Virus record (IMG/VR): IMGVR_UViG_3300033145_001334
Span: 1-37,878 of that record
Direction: 5' to 3' (one strand)
DNA length: 37,878 nt
Origin: a virus
Shown: positions 16,365 to 25,965 of the stretch, one piece after another
Layout of the letters: every line of letters starts with the position of its first letter
Numbering within the stretch: the stretch's first letter is position 1
The notes under the pieces: generated by a model
The model's input: only the letters and a program-made list of their open reading frames with translations
Told to the model about the DNA's origin: nothing
Database searches by the model: none
Program-made: the position numbers and the translations under genes

Positions 16365-17801
16365 ATGGCTGACATAACAAGTTTAGCTCAAACAATAGCG
16401 GGGACAAGGGCAGTGCCCCCTAAAATGTCTTTTCCCGTTGGTAGGAGAGGTTATGGTGGAAGAATGCCAATAGACCACAAAGAAGGATATGGGCAAATCG
16501 GGGAAGCAATAGGTTTGATTGGTGCTGCATTATATGGTAAAAAATTAAAAGAAAAAAGAAAAATAGAAGAAACAGAAAGAACTTTTATATTAAATTCTTT
16601 AATTGAAGGATGGACTGGAGATAAAGAAGATTTTCATGAAGATTTTGGCCTTTTATGGAAGGGTGATAGAAAAAAATCTGATAGAAATTTTAAGTTATTT
16701 TCCAGACAATTTGGAGTTACAGATGATAAATTATTAGTAATTCCGCCTAAAGAACAGAGAGAACAAAGGCAACAAACCGTTGGTAGATTAAGAGGTGAAG
16801 AACAAGTTGCTGAAGAACGTGCCCCAGCAGAAAGAGAACGAGAAAGGCTTGCAATATTGTCCAAAGCAGGAGCAGAAGAAGAAGCATTGCAAACAACCTT
16901 TTCAGGTAGAAGAGAACGGGCAAGACTTACTCAAGAAGATATAAGTAATATTATAAAAGATAGAGAAGAAAGTTTAAAACTTCTTGATGAAGAAATACGA
17001 AAACGAGAAGAACAAAGACTGCAGAAAGACCCCAGATATCTTGCTGATTTAAAAAGACTCGAAATTGCAGAACAGAAAACAAGATATGAATTAAATCAAC
17101 TAAAACAAACAGATTCAAGCTATCAGGAATATACGGAAAATGTAAACAAAGCACTTAAAGAGGTAAGAAAACTGAAAAATATAGAAACCGATGAAGCTGG
17201 TAACATTAAAATTAATTTAAAAGATTATGATACAAAATATCAAATTGATTCGATATTTAGAGCAGGGAATGTTGTTCCACAATTCGACAGAGAACGTATC
17301 CCGTGGGCAGGAGATAAATGGGTATTAAGGGTTCAACCTTATACTGGTCAAAGACTTGTAACTCCTGCTAAAAAAGAAAGTGTAAAAAAAGTTGTTCTTA
17401 CAGATGAACAACAAAAAACTTTTGATGCGCTCAAGAAAGAAATACCAGATTTAACAGAAGAAGAATTTTTGGAAGAGCTTGAATTGTCTGGTGGACTCCG
17501 GGAAACAAAAAAAGAAATTACCCCAGCAACAAAACCCATTACAACCAAAAAAACAACGGATGTTCGCACAGCGATAAATCAAATTGGTAAAGTTATTCGT
17601 GCACGTAATCCAGATTTATCAAACAAAGAAGTTGCACAACAAGCAAAAGAAGCATACGAAAGATATACGAAAGGTGGTAAAGAAATAAAAATACCTGTTA
17701 AGGAAATTATTGAAAAAGCCTTTAAACAACCAGCCGGAGTAAAAGCACTTCAAGAAAAGAGAAAAGAAGCTGTAATAGATTATTATTCTCTTATTAAATA
17801 A
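16365..17801 (+). CDS. Putative ejection protein 2, coiled-coil rich
   Basis: A 478-residue protein. An N-terminal Gly-rich stretch with a hydrophobic helix (GYGQIGEAIGLIGAALYGKK) is followed by long charged coiled-coil segments (about residues 55-120, 130-245 and 350-385) rich in Glu, Arg, Lys and Gln. The C-terminal part has several short helices with Lys. The ribosome site GAGGAG overlaps the previous stop. With the genes on each side it fits the three-protein ejection set that builds a channel through the envelope. Role inferred from order and helical content. Confidence 0.58.
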   Translation: MADITSLAQTIAGTRAVPPKMSFPVGRRGYGGRMPIDHKEGYGQIGEAIGLIGAALYGKKLKEKRKIEETERTFILNSLIEGWTGDKEDFHEDFGLLWKGDRKKSDRNFKLFSRQFGVTDDKLLVIPPKEQREQRQQTVGRLRGEEQVAEERAPAERERERLAILSKAGAEEEALQTTFSGRRERARLTQEDISNIIKDREESLKLLDEEIRKREEQRLQKDPRYLADLKRLEIAEQKTRYELNQLKQTDSSYQEYTENVNKALKEVRKLKNIETDEAGNIKINLKDYDTKYQIDSIFRAGNVVPQFDRERIPWAGDKWVLRVQPYTGQRLVTPAKKESVKKVVLTDEQQKTFDALKKEIPDLTEEEFLEELELSGGLRETKKEITPATKPITTKKTTDVRTAINQIGKVIRARNPDLSNKEVAQQAKEAYERYTKGGKEIKIPVKEIIEKAFKQPAGVKALQEKRKEAVIDYYSLIK

Positions 17802-17816
17802 GAGGGGAATTTTAAA

Positions 17817-20800
17817 ATGAGTGAAATGGCAGAACGTATCCTGGAAAGAAGGAGACAACGAGCAAATGAAAAAATTGAAAAAATTGATGATATTTCAAAA
17901 TTAAGTCCATTGGCTCAACGTATTTTAGCCAGAAGAAAAGAAAGAGGAATTACAAAACCCACAGAAGAACCATCTTTTCTTGATATAGCTGTCCCAGCCT
18001 TCCTTCACGGTGCTACAGTCGGCGCATATACTCCCGAAAATTATAAACAATTAGTAAAAGAACATCCCTGGATAACAGGCATATCTGACTTTGCTGGTGC
18101 TACTGTTCCTATTGCTGCATTAAGTATTATTGCCTCACCAATTGTTGGCTTAGGTGCCAGAACTGCATTTGGAGCAAGAGCATTAACAACTGGTGGACGG
18201 TTAGCCAGAGCTGGAGCAACTGGTGCCGTAATAGGTGCTCCTTATGGTGCTGCTGAAAAATACTTTGAAGGTGGAACTCCTGGTGAAATAGTCAAAGCAG
18301 GACTAAAAACGGGAGCAATATTTGGAGCATTAGAGCCTGCTGTTGTTGGAACAGGAATGGTTATTAAGGGATGGCGTGGCGCTAAAGTTTCTAAAGAAAT
18401 TGGAAATGATTTAAAAGCAAAGGTAGATGAAATACGTGGAAATATTATAGAACAGTTTAAAATTGCTTACAGGAATGGAGACCAAGCAACAATGGAAAGA
18501 CTGCGTGCGGAGTTAGACAAGTATCCTACTTTTGATGCTGGTGCAATTCCTACTGGTGAAGCCATTCCAATGCCAGCTCCTGGCGTATCTTTAAGAACAG
18601 ATATTGTTAAATGGAAACCACAAGAAGCATTAGGAGAAAGTAAGCCGAAAACTGTTGAAACCGAAGCAGGAACAAAACTTCTTGAAACAAAATCAAACAT
18701 AACCGAAGCTCAAAGAGAGTTTAAGAATCGGTCGTCTAAAGCCTTTTTTGCTTTATACGACACAGAAACCAAACAACTTTCAGATGCGGTTACGGACGAA
18801 ACTATTAAAGCAACTGGTAAGAACATTAAAGTTATGGTTGATAATGGAAAAGTCAAAATAATAGAAATCGGTAAAGGTGTAACCAAAGCAGACGAAAGAA
18901 AGACAATTATAGAGGCAATAGGTGAGACTCGTAACAAATTTCTGAAAACTGAACTTTATAAAGAAATGTCTCCAGAAGAGGAATTTTTATCTCTTGATAT
19001 AGATGGTGGTGTTGAAGCTGCAATTAAAGATGTTGCTGAAGAGGTAATACATCCGTCAGGTAAAGTTGTAACGATGAGCGGTTTAAAAAAACTGGCAGAA
19101 ACCAAAGGCTTAAAATATGAACAGTTAATAAGAAATGATGGTGGGTTTGAATTTAAAATTTTAACAAAAGATGGTAGAACTGAAGCAATATTTCAGGATA
19201 TGTATTCGGTGGACAAATTTTTAAACGAGTATAAAATCGGAACAAAGATAGAAAAATTAGAAAATAAAATTGGATTAAAAAGCATTGAAAGAGCGCCAGA
19301 ACTTGTTTCTGACAAATATAAATTTGAAAGTCCCAGGGTTATAAAATCTTATAAAAGAATTTTAGAATATGAAAGGATGTATCAGGGAGAAAGTTTACCA
19401 GATTTTGTTTCAATAATAAATGTATTGGGAAAAAGTGGAGCATATAGTGCCCGTAGAGATATTAATCTTCTTCAAAAATTTCAACCAATGAAAAATGCGT
19501 TGCAGGCAGCAGAAAGAAAATCTTATATTCCTGTTTATAATGAGGGATATTTACCAATGGAAAAAGCAATGCAAGAAGAAGGGGACTGGTTATTTCCACA
19601 AATGAAAATAATCAGAGAATCGTTTAGGGGAATTAAAAGAGCACGCAGAGAAAATATTGTTGGGAAAGTTCTTGAAACAAAAGGAGTTATACGATTAAAT
19701 AGAAACTACTCAGAAACAATGAAATTAATAAATGCTGACCCAACATTAAAAGAAATGTTTGGAAGCATGACTGAAAACGAATTTAGAGCTGCTAAGTTTT
19801 CAAGAGAAAAATATGATGAGTTTTTTAGTTTTTTTGATGTAGAGGCTGAAAGATATTTGGAAGATTATCTTCCAAGAATGAGAAAAATGGGAACAGATTT
19901 TACCGAAAAATTAATTAACGAGTTTAATATGCCGAAGGGTTATTATGTATTTTTTAAACACCAAAGAACTGGTGGATATTTTCCAAGGGAAAAAGACCCC
20001 CTTAGATTGCTTAGTGCTTATGCAAGAATTGGAGCAAATGAAAAATTTCTTGAACCGTCATACCAAAAATTTGTTAAGATGCTGGAGGCTTACAAAAAAG
20101 AGGGTATGCTTCTACCTGGAGTAGAAGCTCTTGCAAAAAAATATTTAGGAGAGGTTAGAAGTTTTAAAACCGGTTCTGGATATGCTTTAGATCAAACAAT
20201 CAGAGACGTGGCAACCTTTTTTAGCAAGATGTTGAAAAAAGCTGGAATGAAAGAATGGGAAAAAGAAGATATTGAAAGAATAGTGAGCAAATTAGTATCT
20301 TATGAACTAAACCTAACTTATGCTGGTGCAATGGGATTTCGTCCATATACTTGTATAAGAAATGTATTTCAAACTCTTCTTACAACATTACCAAAGCTTG
20401 GGCCAAAATATACGCTTCTTGGAATTAAGGATGCTTTAACAAAAGAAGCGTGGAATGAAGCAAGAGCAGCCGGACATTTGGTAGAAAGGTATTCCCCTGT
20501 TCCTTTTGGAGAAGAAGTTGTTGGTGGCGCAATAGAAAAAACAGCCAAAGCTTCTTTATGGGCATATAGGAAAGCAGATAGTTTTAACAGAGTTGTTGCA
20601 TATCGTGGTGCAAAAAGAATGATAGAAAACTATACAAAGCTACTTGAAAAAGATTTAAAGGGGCTAATACGAAAAAGAGACCAAAAATTAATCGACAAAA
20701 GATTGAAAAAATTTAATAGACAGGTAGAATGGGACTGGGTTGATCCTGTTGTAATGACTGGAGAATTTAAACCTTTATTGGAAACTGGAAGATTTAAAGA

Positions 20801-21311
20801 ATTGGGTGAAAGATTTGCAAGACACATGGTTGAAGATACTCAATGGATTTACAGAAGGGCAAATGCTCCTTATTGGATGAGAGGAAATGTTGGAAAACTA
20901 TGTGGTCAATTTGGAATATGGCCTACATATTTTGCTCAATATGGTCGTTCTCTCACAAGGGGAGATCCGATAAATGTTGCGAAACGACTGTCAAGATTTG
21001 CTGCTATTAGTTCATTAACAGCTTTTGTTGGAGCAAATGTTTTTGGAGTAGATATAAAAAAATGGGTATGGTATCATCCACTAATGTGGGGTGGCCCGCC
21101 ATCAGTGGGGGCAATAAATGCCCTTAGAAAATCAATTCCAGGTGTTAGTTCTGAATATGAACAAGCGGTTGCTGAAAATACTTTAAAAAGTTATGCTAAG
21201 ATCCATATTCCGAGTTATCTTGCTGCCCGAGGAATAGTCCAGGCTATCGAGGAAACTGATGAAGAAGATAGACTAAAAAAGCTTTTAGGGTTCAAGCCGG
21301 TTGAGGACTAA
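17817..21311 (+). CDS. Very large internal virion (ejection) protein
   Basis: At 1164 residues this is the longest protein in the window. The N-terminus is basic and helical (MSEMAERILERRRQRANEKI). A Gly/Ala-rich hydrophobic region near residues 50-185 (IAALSIIASPIVGLG, ATGAVIGAPYGAAEKYFEGG) could insert in a membrane. Long mixed segments follow, and the C-terminal 400 residues hold several amphipathic helices (WRAYRKADSF-like pattern around SLWAYRKADSFNRVVAYRGA). No lytic transglycosylase motif is seen at the N-terminus, unlike T7 gp16. The size, order and helix content suggest the main ejection protein. It ends the ejection set. Confidence 0.65.
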   Translation: MSEMAERILERRRQRANEKIEKIDDISKLSPLAQRILARRKERGITKPTEEPSFLDIAVPAFLHGATVGAYTPENYKQLVKEHPWITGISDFAGATVPIAALSIIASPIVGLGARTAFGARALTTGGRLARAGATGAVIGAPYGAAEKYFEGGTPGEIVKAGLKTGAIFGALEPAVVGTGMVIKGWRGAKVSKEIGNDLKAKVDEIRGNIIEQFKIAYRNGDQATMERLRAELDKYPTFDAGAIPTGEAIPMPAPGVSLRTDIVKWKPQEALGESKPKTVETEAGTKLLETKSNITEAQREFKNRSSKAFFALYDTETKQLSDAVTDETIKATGKNIKVMVDNGKVKIIEIGKGVTKADERKTIIEAIGETRNKFLKTELYKEMSPEEEFLSLDIDGGVEAAIKDVAEEVIHPSGKVVTMSGLKKLAETKGLKYEQLIRNDGGFEFKILTKDGRTEAIFQDMYSVDKFLNEYKIGTKIEKLENKIGLKSIERAPELVSDKYKFESPRVIKSYKRILEYERMYQGESLPDFVSIINVLGKSGAYSARRDINLLQKFQPMKNALQAAERKSYIPVYNEGYLPMEKAMQEEGDWLFPQMKIIRESFRGIKRARRENIVGKVLETKGVIRLNRNYSETMKLINADPTLKEMFGSMTENEFRAAKFSREKYDEFFSFFDVEAERYLEDYLPRMRKMGTDFTEKLINEFNMPKGYYVFFKHQRTGGYFPREKDPLRLLSAYARIGANEKFLEPSYQKFVKMLEAYKKEGMLLPGVEALAKKYLGEVRSFKTGSGYALDQTIRDVATFFSKMLKKAGMKEWEKEDIERIVSKLVSYELNLTYAGAMGFRPYTCIRNVFQTLLTTLPKLGPKYTLLGIKDALTKEAWNEARAAGHLVERYSPVPFGEEVVGGAIEKTAKASLWAYRKADSFNRVVAYRGAKRMIENYTKLLEKDLKGLIRKRDQKLIDKRLKKFNRQVEWDWVDPVVMTGEFKPLLETGRFKELGERFARHMVEDTQWIYRRANAPYWMRGNVGKLCGQFGIWPTYFAQYGRSLTRGDPINVAKRLSRFAAISSLTAFVGANVFGVDIKKWVWYHPLMWGGPPSVGAINALRKSIPGVSSEYEQAVAENTLKSYAKIHIPSYLAARGIVQAIEETDEEDRLKKLLGFKPVED

Positions 21312-21487
21312 TCGAGGGGTAGAACTAATCAGGGGCCTTAAAAGAAGCTAAATTAGCCCCGAAGTTTCTCCCTAAAGGTCTAAAAAAAGTTATTAATAGA
21401 GGTTTACCTTTATAAAAATTGACCGCCTTAAAAAGGAAATATGAAGGCAGGAGGTTAAAAGGCTTTTAAAATCAATAGGTTGCTTCT
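21312..21487 (+). other. Gap with an interrupted, start-less reading frame
   Basis: One frame reads through 21329-21469 with a single in-frame TAA at 21413-21415; the two parts read SGALKEAKLAPKFLPKGLKK and KLTALKRKYEGRRLKGF, both protein-like and basic. There is no ATG, GTG or TTG near the front. It may be a decayed small gene or chance. GGGGC (21332-21336) and GCCCC (21356-21360) can pair, but no terminator T-run follows. Confidence 0.35.
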
Positions 21488-22753
21488 ATGAAATTCTTAT
21501 TTTTTTCAAAAAACGGTGATACTGCAGAACTTTGCCGACGAGTGATAAGAGAGGGACATACAGCATCTTTATATATAGACGAACCTGAATTTAAAGAAAT
21601 TTTTAATGGGATCGTTCCTAAAGTTGACAAATGGGAAAAAGCTGTTAACAAAGACGTAGTAACAGTTTTTGATATGGTTGGTTATGGAGAGATAGCCGAT
21701 GATCTTATTAAAAAAGGTTTTCTTATCTTTGGTGCTGGAACCATAAACGATAAATTAGAATTAGATCGAGAATATGGGATAAAAGTTATGCAAGAAGCGG
21801 GGATAAAAACTCCTAACGCTGAAGAATTTAAAAGCTTTAGTTCTGCATATAACTATATAGCTCGTAACAAAAACAAAAGATTGGTTTTTAAACCATCTGG
21901 CAACCTTAATTTAGATTGGACATTTGTATCTGCCAATACAGAAGAATTAATAGATAAGATGGAATTTTTTAAAACTGAATGGCCACCTGAAAAACCAGTT
22001 GAATTTATTTTAGAAGAATTTATAGACGGTATTGAGGTAAGCACAGAAGGTTGGTTTAATGGAAAAGGTTTTGTCAACATAAATTCTACTATGGAAGAAA
22101 AAAAGTTATGCACCGGTGATCTTGGTGTAAACGTTGGTTGTTCTGGTAGTATTGTTTGGAATTACAGTCGGCCTCCGTTGTTGTTCAATAAAACTTTGAG
22201 AGGTTTATTTTCCTCCTTACTCTCAAAGTATAAATTTCGGGGGCCGATTGATATAAATTGCATTGTTAGCAACGAAACACATGAACCGTATGGATTAGAA
22301 TTTACAAGCAGATTTGGTTATTCAGCATTGCAAGCATGGGCAGAGGGGTTAAAAACCGGACTTGGCGAAATATTATATGGGATTGCCAATGGAAGCATTA
22401 GACAAATAAAAACAACTAATGATTTTTTATCCGCTGTTAGAGTTTCCATAAAACCATACCCCTACGATAGCGCCAAAGAAAGAAAAGGAGATATTATACA
22501 GACATCTCCACTCGATATGAAACATTATTGGTTTTGTGATGTAATGATGGATAAAAAAGATTTGGTTGTTGCTGGGACCGATGGTGTTATCTGTGAAGTC
22601 TCGGGTAGTGGCAAAACAATAGAGAATGCTATCGCCGACGTCTATAAAAATGTTAAAAAAATAAAAACTCCATCTGATTTGTTTTATAGAACAGATATTG
22701 GAGAAAGAGTAAAAAAAGAATATAATGTTTTACAAAAATGGGGATTGTTATAG
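21488..22753 (+). CDS. PurD-like ATP-grasp protein (divergent GAR synthetase family)
   Basis: A 421-residue protein with the domain order of phosphoribosylamine-glycine ligase. It has a Rossmann-like N-terminal domain, then LIFGAGTINDKLELDREYGI (PurD's FGP...LE-S-K linker), EEFIDGIEVSTEGWFNGKGF, CTGDLGVNVGCSGSI (PurD's GDKGPNTGGMG) and PYGLEFTSRFGYSALQ (PurD's EFNARFGDPE). The ATP glycine loop (K-A-D-G-L-A-x-G-K-G in true PurD) is replaced by FKPSGNLNLDWTFVSAN. It therefore probably joins a carboxylate to an amine, but with altered substrates. It is the last late gene, meeting the early operon head to head. There is no strong Shine-Dalgarno sequence. Confidence 0.8.
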   Translation: MKFLFFSKNGDTAELCRRVIREGHTASLYIDEPEFKEIFNGIVPKVDKWEKAVNKDVVTVFDMVGYGEIADDLIKKGFLIFGAGTINDKLELDREYGIKVMQEAGIKTPNAEEFKSFSSAYNYIARNKNKRLVFKPSGNLNLDWTFVSANTEELIDKMEFFKTEWPPEKPVEFILEEFIDGIEVSTEGWFNGKGFVNINSTMEEKKLCTGDLGVNVGCSGSIVWNYSRPPLLFNKTLRGLFSSLLSKYKFRGPIDINCIVSNETHEPYGLEFTSRFGYSALQAWAEGLKTGLGEILYGIANGSIRQIKTTNDFLSAVRVSIKPYPYDSAKERKGDIIQTSPLDMKHYWFCDVMMDKKDLVVAGTDGVICEVSGSGKTIENAIADVYKNVKKIKTPSDLFYRTDIGERVKKEYNVLQKWGLL

Positions 22754-22756
22754 TTC

Positions 22757-23131
22757 TTATTCTGATATAATTAAGTTTTTTTTCACTTCAAAACATTCCT
22801 CACAAAAAAAATCGACAGCTTTTTTTATCGTGTTGAAAGAATGTTTAAGCACTCCATATTTTTCCTGCTTATTATGATACCATACTATAACGGGAAATCC
22901 TCCAGCATTATGTATTTCTTCTAAAGTATGTTGTTGATATGGTGTTATTTTCATTTGAAAGTCCCTGATTATTTTAAATTCAATTCCGACAAATATTCCA
23001 TAAAAACATAAAATAATATCTGGAATACCCCTTACTTGCATGGGCTGGCCGTGGGACTTGAAAAACCAGCAAGAAGGATGTTTCTTTTTTACTTCTTCCA
23101 TAAACTTTTTGATTAGGTTTTTTTCTAACAT
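22757..23131 (-). CDS. VRR-NUC family nuclease
   Basis: A 124-residue single-domain protein matching the small phage VRR-NUC pattern of the PD-(D/E)xK superfamily: SHGQPMQVRGIPDIILCFYG (G-x-PD), FVGIEFKI (the E-x-K pair) and TPYQQHTLEEIHNAGGFPVI (the Q and AGG). Such stand-alone enzymes act as structure-specific nucleases, often on branched DNA. Its stop is 3 bp from the opposite-strand PurD-like stop. Its start overlaps the stop of the primase gene by one base, so it is translated with it. It may resolve replication or recombination intermediates. Confidence 0.85.
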   Translation of the reverse strand: MLEKNLIKKFMEEVKKKHPSCWFFKSHGQPMQVRGIPDIILCFYGIFVGIEFKIIRDFQMKITPYQQHTLEEIHNAGGFPVIVWYHNKQEKYGVLKHSFNTIKKAVDFFCEECFEVKKNLIISE

Positions 23132-25926
23132 TACATTAAGCCTCCTTTCCTATAATGATCCTCTAATTTCTTCAACAACGATACAAACTGGGGCTGAAGC
23201 ACATACCAACTTTTAATTCTTTTAATACAATTGTGTTCTACCAAAAACCTTTTAAATGCTTTTGCGCTTTCTCTGTCTTGGTCCGTATAATCCATTATAT
23301 CCTCAAATAATATTTCTCTTGCTGCCAATATTTTTTCTACAAATCTTTTTGGGTTTGATAAACCCATTATATATGCCTTAACTTCATTTGCTTTTTGAAT
23401 GGTTTGATCTTTCTTACTTATAATACTATAATTATCATAACCAAAATACTTACTATCATAAATATTCTCAAGAAAACTAACAACAACCTCTACATGCTCT
23501 GGCCTAACCATTACATTAATTCCATTTTCTGTTGAAAACATCCTACATGCCAAAGCAACACAAAGTTTTGCAAGTCTTATTCTTTGGACGCTTCTTTGAA
23601 CAAGGGGGATGGTGTCTGTATATTTTTCTGCCATTGCTTCTGCTTTTTCTAATATCTTTCTTTTTCCCTCATTAGTAAACACAATATGGTGTGGCTTTCT
23701 ACTCCACGCCCATTGTAATAACCAACTGTTTAGTTCGGAGGTGTAAATATGTTCTACTGTATGATGATACGATTCTTCTCTGTTTAATATGTGGGGGTCT
23801 ATATCTTTTTGTGTTATTATTATGGCAAAATCAAATCTTGCTATGTCTTCGTTTTTTCCTATTAAATCTTTTATTGCTTCAACACCACTGGTATAATGTT
23901 CAATTCTTTTACCATACGATCTTGGATTAGACAATACAATTATTCTTACTCTTGCCAATGTTTTTCTCGTAGAACCAACAACTGTTCGTTCTGCTATTCC
24001 GGTATCTCTTATTGATGAAAGATTGGCCCATCCTTCTTTGTCTAATGCGTTTCCTTCGTCTAAAACAACAAGATGACCATCGTTTAAAGGAAGCGCTCCC
24101 CATCCAAAAAATTTTTCATTACCAAGTTGTGCCACACCACCGATTAGTCCTGGTATAGACGCCCCTTCTAATGTTCTATAGTCTCCTGCTTTATAATGAC
24201 TAATTAGTTTTTGAACTGTTTTTGTTTTCCCTGTTCTTTCATCACCAAGGATAAGAACTTCTGTCCATCCTTTTGTAACTTTTGCATTTAAGAAATTAAA
24301 ACTTAGCACCGAAAAGAAAACTAAATCGCAACAAAACATTAGATCTTCTCTTTTAATAATTTTTTCCTGATCTTTAATGTTGAAAGTAAAATCAGTATAT
24401 ATGTCTTTTAATTTTTGTGCTATTGACCGCGGATTATTTTCTATTGGATTAAATATTTTTAAAGCAGTTTTTTGCTCTTCTGATAACTCAAAATTGTATA
24501 AGTCTGCTATTTCAGGCTTTTGCCTTGGGAAAATATTAGTTAATTGCTGACTTCGTGGATCATTAATAGTTTTTCCATAAAAAGAATAAATTTTATTTGT
24601 TACTAAATTATCTGAAACTGTAAATACTTTCCGTGTAACAAACTGTTGTTCCATTAAATTAATATCTATTTCAGGACATATAATTATTTCTTCAATGGAA
24701 CGTATTGTTGCTTTTACTTTATAAAAATTACATTTTTGATAAATCCCGCTTATTCTTTTAAGTTTCCTTCTTTGTTCTTCATTTGAACAGTTTATTAATT
24801 CAAGAGAGTCTATTAAATCTATTTTTACATCAGTTGTTCCTCCCGAAAAAAACAAAGGGCAGCCCTTACAACTATCTCCACACTCAAAATTACAGGTTAG
24901 GGTTGCCTTCTCAGGTGCAGCATAAGAAGCGACTCCCTTTCCAACAACGTGAGCCTTAAAGTAAATGTTCTTTCCAAAAAATTCGCTTTTTGTTGCTTCG
25001 TGGAATGTTGTTTTTATATATTCTTCTTCCTCTTCTTCCTCTTTTTCTACTTTCTCTGCTAATGAGACCAATTGATTCCATATAGTATTGAATTGTTTAC
25101 CTTTGTCAAGAGATGAAAAAAATAAATCTGTAAAATCTGCGTTTTTTAATTCTTTTGGAAAAATTTCTTTAGGCAAATGAATTATAAAAGTTTCTTTAGC
25201 ATGTGAAACAAGATTTTGACCTAAAATTTTTGCTGATTTTTTACCAATGTCATCTATATCATAACAAATATATACTTTTTTATCTTTAAATAGTGGCAAT
25301 AATGCTCTATTAAAAGAGCCTTCACCACCAGTAAAAGTAATTCCAGGTAAACCCAGTTGGTTTGCTAAAATTGTATCTGGTTCACCAGCAAAAAGGATAA
25401 TTGTTTCTTTTCCTAAGTTTTCTATTGGAAATAATGTTATTCCACCATGTCCTTTTACGTTTCTAAACTTTTGTTTTGTTTTATGAAATAAATCATATTT
25501 TCTAATATTTATTAAATTATTATCTTTATCATAAATTGGTATTGTTATAAAATTGTTTATCCAGCCAAGTTTAAATTTCCTAATAATGGAATCGTCCCAT
25601 CCCCTTTTTATTTTTACAGCTTTAAGTAAATGTTCTGAAGTTATTAACAAATTGTTAGCAAAAATTACTTCGGCATTAGACAGAATATCCATTCTTTCGC
25701 TTCCAAGAATCGCTGCTTTAGCTTTAGGAAACGAAACTTTATGGTAATCCATATAAAACTGAAAAACATCTCCACCTTTTTGACAGGCATGACAAAACCA
25801 TTTTCCCGTATCAAGGTCAAGAGAAAGAGATGGCGTTTTATCGTCATGAAATGCACAGTTTACATTTTGCTTTGGAATTGGTTTTAAGTCTGGGAAATAT
25901 TTAAGGTAAAAATCATAATATTGCAT
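23131..25926 (-). CDS. CHC2/TOPRIM primase fused to MCM-like AAA+ helicase
   Basis: A 931-residue protein. The N-terminus has a CHC2 zinc finger (C24, H27, C45, C48). A TOPRIM domain follows (E182 in LFAGEPDT; D223 and D225 in YICYDIDDIG). An acidic linker (about residues 293-303) leads to a region with four cysteines (C345, C349, C353, C356) that may be an OB/zinc unit. The C-terminal motor has Walker A GDERTGKT (561-568), Walker B HLVVLDEGNAL (D623, E624), a sensor-like RIIVLSNPR and ARFD (R697), which resemble MCM proteins rather than a DnaB or T7 gp4 RecA-type motor. It should prime and unwind DNA at the phage fork. Confidence 0.85.
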   Translation of the reverse strand: MQYYDFYLKYFPDLKPIPKQNVNCAFHDDKTPSLSLDLDTGKWFCHACQKGGDVFQFYMDYHKVSFPKAKAAILGSERMDILSNAEVIFANNLLITSEHLLKAVKIKRGWDDSIIRKFKLGWINNFITIPIYDKDNNLINIRKYDLFHKTKQKFRNVKGHGGITLFPIENLGKETIILFAGEPDTILANQLGLPGITFTGGEGSFNRALLPLFKDKKVYICYDIDDIGKKSAKILGQNLVSHAKETFIIHLPKEIFPKELKNADFTDLFFSSLDKGKQFNTIWNQLVSLAEKVEKEEEEEEEYIKTTFHEATKSEFFGKNIYFKAHVVGKGVASYAAPEKATLTCNFECGDSCKGCPLFFSGGTTDVKIDLIDSLELINCSNEEQRRKLKRISGIYQKCNFYKVKATIRSIEEIIICPEIDINLMEQQFVTRKVFTVSDNLVTNKIYSFYGKTINDPRSQQLTNIFPRQKPEIADLYNFELSEEQKTALKIFNPIENNPRSIAQKLKDIYTDFTFNIKDQEKIIKREDLMFCCDLVFFSVLSFNFLNAKVTKGWTEVLILGDERTGKTKTVQKLISHYKAGDYRTLEGASIPGLIGGVAQLGNEKFFGWGALPLNDGHLVVLDEGNALDKEGWANLSSIRDTGIAERTVVGSTRKTLARVRIIVLSNPRSYGKRIEHYTSGVEAIKDLIGKNEDIARFDFAIIITQKDIDPHILNREESYHHTVEHIYTSELNSWLLQWAWSRKPHHIVFTNEGKRKILEKAEAMAEKYTDTIPLVQRSVQRIRLAKLCVALACRMFSTENGINVMVRPEHVEVVVSFLENIYDSKYFGYDNYSIISKKDQTIQKANEVKAYIMGLSNPKRFVEKILAAREILFEDIMDYTDQDRESAKAFKRFLVEHNCIKRIKSWYVLQPQFVSLLKKLEDHYRKGGLM

Positions 25927-25965
25927 ATATTTATTCTTCCATATATTTTTCCATGTATTTACTTT
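25927..25965 (-). promoter_or_regulatory. Repeated leader with 7-codon mini-ORF before the primase gene
   Basis: Positions 25927-25950 repeat exactly at 26351-26374, across the stop/start junction before the first methyltransferase. Here the copy forms a complete mini-ORF (25931-25954, MEKYMEE) that ends just before the primase ATG; GGAAG in it can serve as the ribosome site. It seems to be a duplicated 3' end of the upstream deoxyribosyltransferase-like gene reused as a translation leader. Confidence 0.55.

Noticed and set aside
15716-16375. A 219-codon minus-strand frame opposite the first ejection-type gene
   Set aside because: It is Leu/Gln-rich by reverse reading of the real gene, has no ribosome site, and opposes the operon direction.
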